Positions 25,800 through 31,709 of a stretch of DNA of 32,751 bases are shown here, piece after piece. The stretch is from Kiritimatiellia bacterium (GTDB lineage Bacteria; Verrucomicrobiota; Kiritimatiellia; RFP12; UBA1067): NCBI GenBank assembly GCA_017631385.1, contig JAGBTH010000025.1:1-32751 (forward strand), read 5' to 3'. Positions within the stretch are counted from its first letter, which is position 1. Each line of letters opens with the position of its first letter. Both the position numbers and the translations under genes were made by a program. The notes beneath the pieces are model-generated. The model did no database searches. It was not told where the DNA came from and saw only the letters and a program-made list of their open reading frames with translations.

Positions 25800-28700
25800 G
25801 CCTTATTAATTTTAATCTTGGTGGCGTGGGAGTTAAGAGATACTTCAGGCGCATCGCAAGAAGCGAACTCTAACGAAAGAGCGAGCGTCTCACCCTTTAC
25901 GTACTGGGCGTGAACTTCAAGCGCAGAGCGCATCTCCTCGTCAGTTTCGACCGTAAGAGCAATTCTCTGAGTAACCTCAAAGTCAGCCTCCTTGCGCATC
26001 GACTGGACATGGCTTACAAACTCGCGGGCAAGACCCTCGGCGACGAGCTCAGGCGTAAGAGCCGTCTCAAGACCGACGACCACCGCACCCTCGGACGCAA
26101 CAACGAGACCTTCTTTGGGCGAGCGCGTCACGAGCACATCATCTGCTGTAATCGCAACTCCTTCGATCTCTTTCGTCCAACCCTCTTCCCTCATCCCTCT
26201 TCCCTCTTCCCTCATACTCGCTATCGCCGCAGCGACCGCCTTCATCTTAGGTCCGCACTTCTTGCCGAGCGTCTTGAAGTTAGCCTTATAGGAAACATTG
26301 CAAAGTTCAGTCTCATCGGCTACGAACTCAACCTTCTTAACATTAAGTTCATCTTCAATAAGCGACTCAAGCCCCGCAACATCGCCACCCGCCAACTTAA
26401 GCGCGGAAAGCGGCTGACGGACCTTAAGATCGTTATCAGCTCTCAAACGGCGACCAAGCTCGACAGCGGCCTGAACATCAGCCATGCGGCGCTCAAGATC
26501 AAGATCGCGCGCAGCGGCGTTAGCCGTCGGGAAATCGCAGAGGTGTACTGAATCAGGATCGCTCTTACCCTTCAAGTTGCGGTAAATCTCTTCGGCGATG
26601 AACGGCGTAAAGGGAGCCGCGACCTTAGAAAGCTGAACGAGAACATAGCGCAATGTTCTATAAGCGGAGAGCTTATCCCCATCATTCGTCGACTTCCAGA
26701 AGCGGCGACGGCTCCGGCGGATGTACCAGTTGGTCAAGTCCTCGACAAACTTGACGAACGGACGGACGGACTTCTGGAGATCGTAGTTATCCATCGCGTC
26801 AGTAACTTCGGCGATAAGCGTCTCCATCGAGGAGACGATCCATCTGTAGAGAACGTTCTCCGATTCGGGGAAAGCGACTTCTTCGTCATGGAAACCGTCG
26901 ACATTCGCGTAAGTGACAAAGAACGAATAGGCGTTCCACCACGGAATGAGCAAATCGCGCATCAACTGCTTAACGCCATTCTCAGAGAACTTGAGCGACT
27001 CCGCCTTGACGACGGGCGAATAGATCATGTAAAGACGGATTGCATCAGCACCGTACGTATTGAGCATCAAATTAGGATCGGGATAGTTCTTAAGACGCTT
27101 CGACATCTTCTTGCCGTCTTCAGCGAGAATAAGCCCGTTAACAATGACATTCTTATAAGGCGACTTGTCGAAAAGGCAGGTTCCGAGAACCATGAGCGTA
27201 TAGAACCAACCGCGCGTCTGATCAAGACCCTCGGCGATGAAGTCGGCCGGGAAGAACTCATCAATACTCTTCCCGTTCTCCGTTCCCTGTTCCCCCATAT
27301 AATGCTGCTGAGCGTAGGGCATTGAACCAGACTCAAACCAGCAGTCGAGAACTTCGGGCGTACGGTGATAAGTCTTACCATCCTTCTTAATGACGATCTT
27401 ATCGACGAAATGCTTGTGAAGATCAGTAACCTTCTCGCCTGAAAGCTCCTCAAGCTCCTTGATGGAGCCAACGCAGATCATGTCTTCGGGATCCTCGTCG
27501 TTGATCCACACGGGGATGCAGCTACCCCAGAAGCGGTTACGCGAAATATTCCAATCGCGGGCCTCTTCGAGCCAGTTACCGAAACGCTTCTCGCCGACAT
27601 AATCAGGCGTCCAGTGTACGGGCGCATTATTCTTAGCGAGGCGCTCATGGAGATCTTCGACGCGTACGTACCAAGCGTCAATCGCGCGGTAGATAAGCGG
27701 CGTATCGGTACGATCGCAGAAAGGATACGAGTGGACGATAGTCGCCTGATGAACGAGCTTACCCTCGGCCTTAAGCCACTTGATAAGATCCTTATCACAA
27801 TCCTTGCAGAAGCGCCCTTTAAGTTCAGGAATCGCATCGGTGAATGCGCACGCGTCATCAAGAGGATCGACGAACGCCGTCATACCCGCTTCCTTACATA
27901 CGCGGAAGTCGTCTTCACCGTAAGCGGGCGCAATATGAACGAGACCTACACCATCATCAGTCGTTACATAATCATCGTTCGTTACGCGGAACGCGCCCTC
28001 AGCCTTCTTATCGGCGAAATACGGGAAAATCGGCTCGTACTCAACACCCTTAAGCTCAGAGCCCTTAAACTCAGCGACAATCTCGCGATCGCCTTCCTTT
28101 TTAAAGATGTGCTCAAGTCTCGCCTTAGCCATAATATAAACGCTCTTCGCCTCATCCATCAAATCCCTGACTGCAACGTAATCGATTGACGCGCCAGCGC
28201 AGATCATAAGGTTCTCGGGAAGCGTCCAAGGAGTCGTTGTCCATACGAGCAGATAAACCGTCTTCTCAGCGGAGAGAAGCGATTTCATCGTTTCACTCGT
28301 AGCGGCGAGCGCCTTAGTGCGAACCGTCACCGTAGGATCTTGAACATCCTTATAGTTATTACCAGCCTCAAAGTTAGAAAGCGGAGTTGAAAGCTTCCAG
28401 CTATAAGGCATAATGCGATGAGACTTATAAACGCGACCCTGATTCCAAAGCTGCTTGAAAACCCACCAGATCGTCTCCATGAACTCGGGGTTCATTGTCT
28501 TGTAGTCGTTCTTAAAGTCGACCCAACGACCCATGCGCGTAACAGTCTTCTCCCACTCATTGACGTACTTAAGAACCATCGAGCGGCACTGCTCATTGAA
28601 CTTATCTACGCCGAGAGCCTTAATCTCGGGCGCACCCGCTACGCCAAGGGCTTCCTGAGCGAGAGCTTCGATCGGAAGACCATGGGTATCCCAGCCGAAG

Positions 28701-28945
28701 CGACGCTCGACATATTTACCACGCATCGTCTGGTAGCGCGGCACAATATCCTTAATGATACCCGCTAAAAGGTGACCATAATGAGGTAATCCCGTAGCAA
28801 AGGGAGGACCGTCATAGAATCTATACTGGCTCTTACCTTCGTTCTTGGCGAGAGACTTTTTAAAAGTACCATCCTTCTCCCAATAGGCGAGAATTTCTTC
28901 TTCCATCTTGGGGAACGCAATCTTATTCGAAACACTCTTAAACAT
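25796..28945 (-). CDS. ileS: Isoleucyl-tRNA synthetase, IleS2 (eukaryote-like) type
   Basis: Class I synthetase charging tRNA-Ile, with a CP1 editing domain. The chosen start gives 1049 residues (MFKSVSNKIAFPKMEEEILAYW) and has GGGAG nine bases upstream; a start 21 codons earlier would overlap yidC and adds an atypical N-terminus. The HIGH motif is HYGH (residues 55-58, in GLPHYGHLLAG) and the KMSKR loop is at 613-617. These, the length, and the lack of a visible C-terminal CxxC zinc finger fit the IleS2 group, which includes mupirocin-resistant enzymes. Two stretches (about residues 550-560 and 910-922) are coded by purine-rich 7-bp repeats. It starts 19 bp after the yidC stop. Confidence 0.95.
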   Translation of the reverse strand: MFKSVSNKIAFPKMEEEILAYWEKDGTFKKSLAKNEGKSQYRFYDGPPFATGLPHYGHLLAGIIKDIVPRYQTMRGKYVERRFGWDTHGLPIEALAQEALGVAGAPEIKALGVDKFNEQCRSMVLKYVNEWEKTVTRMGRWVDFKNDYKTMNPEFMETIWWVFKQLWNQGRVYKSHRIMPYSWKLSTPLSNFEAGNNYKDVQDPTVTVRTKALAATSETMKSLLSAEKTVYLLVWTTTPWTLPENLMICAGASIDYVAVRDLMDEAKSVYIMAKARLEHIFKKEGDREIVAEFKGSELKGVEYEPIFPYFADKKAEGAFRVTNDDYVTTDDGVGLVHIAPAYGEDDFRVCKEAGMTAFVDPLDDACAFTDAIPELKGRFCKDCDKDLIKWLKAEGKLVHQATIVHSYPFCDRTDTPLIYRAIDAWYVRVEDLHERLAKNNAPVHWTPDYVGEKRFGNWLEEARDWNISRNRFWGSCIPVWINDEDPEDMICVGSIKELEELSGEKVTDLHKHFVDKIVIKKDGKTYHRTPEVLDCWFESGSMPYAQQHYMGEQGTENGKSIDEFFPADFIAEGLDQTRGWFYTLMVLGTCLFDKSPYKNVIVNGLILAEDGKKMSKRLKNYPDPNLMLNTYGADAIRLYMIYSPVVKAESLKFSENGVKQLMRDLLIPWWNAYSFFVTYANVDGFHDEEVAFPESENVLYRWIVSSMETLIAEVTDAMDNYDLQKSVRPFVKFVEDLTNWYIRRSRRRFWKSTNDGDKLSAYRTLRYVLVQLSKVAAPFTPFIAEEIYRNLKGKSDPDSVHLCDFPTANAAARDLDLERRMADVQAAVELGRRLRADNDLKVRQPLSALKLAGGDVAGLESLIEDELNVKKVEFVADETELCNVSYKANFKTLGKKCGPKMKAVAAAIASMREEGRGMREEGWTKEIEGVAITADDVLVTRSPKEGLVVASEGAVVVGLETALTPELVAEGLAREFVSHVQSMRKEADFEVTQRIALTVETDEEMRSALEVHAQYVKGETLALSLEFASCDAPEVSLNSHATKIKINKA
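26181..26215 (-). repeat. Heptamer tandem repeat inside ileS (C-terminal part)
   Basis: On the minus strand five units of GGGA(A/T)GA follow each other (one truncated), coding MREEGRGMREEGW in the IleRS C-terminal region. The same 7-bp pattern recurs upstream of rpmH and in the glycosyltransferase gene. Confidence 0.8.
27269..27296 (-). repeat. Heptamer tandem repeat inside ileS (middle)
   Basis: Four degenerate units on the minus strand (GGGAACA, GGGAACG, GAGAACG, then GGAAGAG) code GEQGTENGKS in the loop before the FPADFIAEGLDQTRGW block. The units differ from the GGGAAGA type but have the same 7-bp period. Confidence 0.6.
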
Positions 28946-28964
28946 TTCTTTAACTCCCTTTAAA

Positions 28965-30734
28965 TCAACCATGGCGGCGCATCTGACGCGTCGGAGATGG
29001 AGGGTCAATAACTTCAGGCTCTAAAACCTTCGCCTTACGGGCGGTCTCACGACGCATCATCCACATCTGGATAATGCTGAGAACCTGAGAAACCGTCCAA
29101 TAAAGCGAGAGAGCTGATGCGAAATTATAGAACATAAAGAGCATCATAATCGGCATAAATACCATCATCATCTTCTGCTGATTCTGATCCCCAGCCGAAG
29201 GCGTAAGCTTACTCTGGAGGAACATCGTTGCCGCCATTAAAATTGGTAGGATATTAAGCCCGCCAAATGGGAAATACGCCGCGAAGAGATGCTCCGGCGC
29301 CGAGAGATCGTCAATCCAGAGAAAGCCCGCATAACGAAGCTCGACCATCGAGCGCAAAACATTAAATAGCGCGATGAAAATTGGAATCTGAATAAGCATC
29401 GGTAAGCAGGAGCTTAATGGATTAACCTTCTTCTCGCGATATAACGCCCATGTCTCCTGCTGAAGACGCTGAGGATTATCCTTAAATTTAGCCTGAAGTT
29501 CCTTAAGAAGAGGCTGAATCTCCTGCATCTTCTTCATACCCTCTGTCGATTTACGCGTAAGAGGCCAAAATACGAGGCGAACTAGAATCGTAAGTAAGAT
29601 AATTCCAATACCATAATTAGGAATCAACTTATTGAACATATTAAGAATCCAAACCATCGGATAGCAAAGAAAACTCCAAAAGCCGAATTCCATTACTTCC
29701 TTCATATTATTCTCGGCTAAAAGCGACTGCTCCTTAGGCCCGATAAAGAACTCAGTCGTACGCGCTTCAGCGCCCGCGCCAAAAAGAACTTTAACCGCGG
29801 CATCATCTGGACGATATTCAGCAGTATCGAGCTTACGACGCACAGTCGTAGCGAACCCCTTATTCTCCTGAGTTGAGCGCGTCAAAGCCGTTACAAAGAA
29901 GCGATTCTTAAGAGCAATCCACTCCTTAGGATTAGCGATAGTCCTAGTCTCCTCCTGAGGATCGTCAGGGCGAACCTTACGAGAATCATTACATCCGCAG
30001 CCCCCCGCGATTCCACCAGCTAAAAGCGGATAAAGAGCCGTATCATCATCAGTACCATAATATACAACTTCGCCCTTATCACCTAAGCTCTTAGCATCGA
30101 TCGAAAGAATATCGTCAGCTGCCGAACCCATAGCCATTACACCGAGCGAAATGGAGCTACCATTCTCGCAAAGTGAAGGATCTAAGAACTTATCTTCAAA
30201 CGTAACCTTATAATTATCGCCAAGTGTAACCTTACGCTCAATCTTAGCCGCGGCATTCACAAAAACAACGCTTGTAGCAGTTTTTTCTTTTATCTCATAA
30301 GCTGCATTAGCGTAAATACCCTTTAAGCCGTCCATCGCTCCTAAAGGTGCGCGCGAATAATCTAAAACTACCGAAGGATTATCTTCATTAATATCGCCAG
30401 CTTTAAGAGCGTACTTCTTAAGTGTCGCCGATTTTACACCAGCTCCCCATGTCGTAAGCTCAAGTTTAAGATCATCATTCTCAAGAACTATAATCTCCTC
30501 AGCTACAGATGGCTTTTGAATTATGGGAGCGGGGAGCTCCTTTTCTACAGCCTTCGCAACCTCATTCGTCACCTGAACAGTAACATTACTAACAGCATTA
30601 GTCGCCGACTCAGCAGCTACTACTTCATTCGCTGCGGCAGTATCCTTAACCGGCTCAGCATTCCTATTAGACAAAAAGCACCACACAAGCGCCATGCCCA
30701 AGAATAAACAAATTAACTTTTCTGTCTTATTCAT
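28965..30734 (-). CDS. yidC: Membrane protein insertase YidC
   Basis: Inserts and folds inner-membrane proteins, alone or with SecYEG. The 589-residue protein has the Gram-negative layout: an N-terminal transmembrane helix (about 5-22), a large periplasmic beta domain (about 60-335), then the conserved core of five helices starting near FGFWSFLCYPMVWILN. The positively charged cytoplasmic loop carries TRKSTEGMKKMQEIQPLLKE. An acidic, Ala/Val-rich linker follows the first helix. A GGCGC stretch in the periplasmic domain adds two cysteines that are not typical. The start overlaps yidD by 4 bp. Confidence 0.96.
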   Translation of the reverse strand: MNKTEKLICLFLGMALVWCFLSNRNAEPVKDTAAANEVVAAESATNAVSNVTVQVTNEVAKAVEKELPAPIIQKPSVAEEIIVLENDDLKLELTTWGAGVKSATLKKYALKAGDINEDNPSVVLDYSRAPLGAMDGLKGIYANAAYEIKEKTATSVVFVNAAAKIERKVTLGDNYKVTFEDKFLDPSLCENGSSISLGVMAMGSAADDILSIDAKSLGDKGEVVYYGTDDDTALYPLLAGGIAGGCGCNDSRKVRPDDPQEETRTIANPKEWIALKNRFFVTALTRSTQENKGFATTVRRKLDTAEYRPDDAAVKVLFGAGAEARTTEFFIGPKEQSLLAENNMKEVMEFGFWSFLCYPMVWILNMFNKLIPNYGIGIILLTILVRLVFWPLTRKSTEGMKKMQEIQPLLKELQAKFKDNPQRLQQETWALYREKKVNPLSSCLPMLIQIPIFIALFNVLRSMVELRYAGFLWIDDLSAPEHLFAAYFPFGGLNILPILMAATMFLQSKLTPSAGDQNQQKMMMVFMPIMMLFMFYNFASALSLYWTVSQVLSIIQMWMMRRETARKAKVLEPEVIDPPSPTRQMRRHG

Positions 30735-31009
30735 TTATCGTTTTCCTTTAATAAAAAATCGTTTTTCCACCTCCCCTTTGGAGGAACAGGATCATACCCG
30801 CTCGATCCAAACGGACGGCATCTTAAAAGTCTCAATACTCCTAACAAGAACCCCTTCGCTGCTCCATGAACTTTTATCGCTTCTATCATATAATTAGAAC
30901 AGCTCGGCTCAAACCTGCAACATCCTCTAAACAACGGACTTAAAGTCACCTGATAAGCCCGCACAAAGAAAATCAACGCTGACGAGATGTATTTCGAGAA
31001 AACACCCAT
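30731..31009 (-). CDS. yidD: Membrane protein insertion efficiency factor YidD
   Basis: A 92-residue protein with an N-terminal amphipathic or hydrophobic helix and the YidD signature YQVTLSPLFRGCCRFEPSCSNYM, then LLRCRPFGSSGYDPVP. It helps YidC and is associated with the inner membrane. It sits in its usual place between rnpA and yidC, overlapping rnpA by 37 bp and yidC by 4 bp. Length is slightly above the common 70-85 residues because of the C-terminal tail. Confidence 0.95.
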   Translation of the reverse strand: MGVFSKYISSALIFFVRAYQVTLSPLFRGCCRFEPSCSNYMIEAIKVHGAAKGFLLGVLRLLRCRPFGSSGYDPVPPKGRWKNDFLLKENDK

Positions 31010-31311
31010 TTCATTTCATCCATCACATCTGCGCAATGCTTATCGATAATCGCTCGGCGGGCAATAAAAACCCACTCAGTTTCCAGAGGAGCTAAGCCCT
31101 CTTTAACTAAAAGCCGATAGGCCTCGCGCATTAAACGCTTAGCCCTATTCCTATCGACAGCATCATGAAACGTTTTCTTAGAAACAACAACGCCGGCCAT
31201 CTGGTCGGCGTCAGAATGCGAAAGACGCCACGCGACGAGGAGACGCCCCTTAATGGAACGCCCCCGGTCGAAGACTTGCTTGTACTTCGCGCCGGGGAGC
31301 CGCGTGGACAT
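30973..31311 (-). CDS. rnpA: Ribonuclease P protein component
   Basis: Protein subunit of RNase P, which removes 5' leaders from tRNA precursors with the M1 RNA. The 112-residue protein has the RNR signature (RNRAKRLMREAYR, residues 54-66) and the central VVVSKKTFHDAV strand and turn. It follows rpmH after 12 bp; the only Shine-Dalgarno-like sequence (AAGG) overlaps the rpmH stop. The end overlaps yidD by 37 bp. Confidence 0.95.
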   Translation of the reverse strand: MSTRLPGAKYKQVFDRGRSIKGRLLVAWRLSHSDADQMAGVVVSKKTFHDAVDRNRAKRLMREAYRLLVKEGLAPLETEWVFIARRAIIDKHCADVMDEMKWVFSRNTSRQR

Positions 31312-31323
31312 TGTCGAACGACC

Positions 31324-31461
31324 TTAGACCTGCGTCAAACGCTTACGGCCCTTGGCGCGACGAGCTGCGAGAACCTTGCGCCCACCCTTTGTCGCCTTAC
31401 GCGCACGATATCCGATTTTCCTTTTACGCTTGATCTTTGACGGCTGCCATGTCATCTTCAT
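31324..31461 (-). CDS. rpmH: 50S ribosomal protein L34
   Basis: A 45-residue, very basic protein: [20 protein letters not shown] at the start, then the conserved [17 protein letters not shown] near the end. The usual L34 start is MKRTFQPS, so both start and length fit. AAAGGA lies about 10 bases before the ATG, and a promoter is visible 40 bp upstream. It is the first gene of rpmH-rnpA-yidD-yidC, a cluster that often lies next to dnaA and the origin; what lies upstream here is repeat-rich DNA and a glycosyltransferase gene instead. Confidence 0.95.
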   Translation of the reverse strand: MKMTWQPSKIKRKRKIGYRARKATKGGRKVLAARRAKGRKRLTQV

Positions 31462-31502
31462 AATTTATGTTCCTTTCGACTAAAAATTGAAATTTAAGAT
31501 AT

Positions 31503-31531
31503 AGTTTATCATATCCAGCGCCGAACTTCAA
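31503..31531 (-). promoter_or_regulatory. Promoter of rpmH-rnpA-yidD-yidC
   Basis: TTGAAG, a 17-bp spacer ending in TGA, and TAAACT on the minus strand, about 41 bp before the rpmH ATG. The spacer holds one copy of a 15-bp direct repeat (TTCGGCGCTGGA core), a second copy of which lies about 60 bp further upstream. Confidence 0.55.
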
Positions 31532-31592
31532 GCAGATATTGACCTGGAAAGTGTCAACCGATTTTTGCCCTCAGCGTTCCAGCGCCGAGCTT
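31514..31592. repeat. Pair of 15-bp direct repeats at the rpmH promoter
   Basis: TCCAGCGCCGAACTT at 31514-31528 and TCCAGCGCCGAGCTT at 31578-31592 differ at one base and are 64 bp apart. The first overlaps the promoter -35/spacer. They could be binding sites or repeat debris. Confidence 0.5.
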
Positions 31593-31594
31593 CC

Positions 31595-31621
31595 GTCCTT
31601 TTAGTCCTTTTAATCCTTTCT
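31595..31621 (+). repeat. Triple 9-bp tandem repeat (GTCCTTTTA type)
   Basis: Units GTCCTTTTA, GTCCTTTTA and ATCCTTTCT stand in tandem between rpmH and the glycosyltransferase gene, directly next to a heptamer array. Confidence 0.7.
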
Positions 31622-31662
31622 TCCCACTTACCTCTTCCCTTTTCCCAATTCCCTCTTCCCTC
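31620..31662 (-). repeat. Heptamer tandem repeat, non-coding copy
   Basis: About six units on the minus strand (GGGAAGA, GGGAATT, GGGAAAA, GGGAAGA, GGTAAGT, GGGAAGA) between rpmH and the glycosyltransferase gene. Each unit is 7 bp and begins GGGAA with two variable bases. Confidence 0.85.
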
Positions 31663-31670
31663 TACGACTC

Positions 31671-31697
31671 CTTTGCGCTCTTTGCGTTCTTTGCGGA
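31671..31697 (+). repeat. Triple 9-bp tandem repeat (CTTTGCG type)
   Basis: Units CTTTGCGCT, CTTTGCGTT and CTTTGCGGA in tandem just after the glycosyltransferase stop. The order of the last two bases (CT, TT, GG-like) is the same as in the CTACACG triple inside that gene. Confidence 0.8.
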
Positions 31698-31709
31698 TAA
31701 AACATCCCC

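Noticed and set aside
31462-31709. Replication origin upstream of rpmH
   Set aside because: rpmH-rnpA-yidD-yidC often lies near the origin, but no DnaA-box cluster (TTATCCACA-like) was seen and dnaA is not adjacent; the interval holds short repeats and a promoter.
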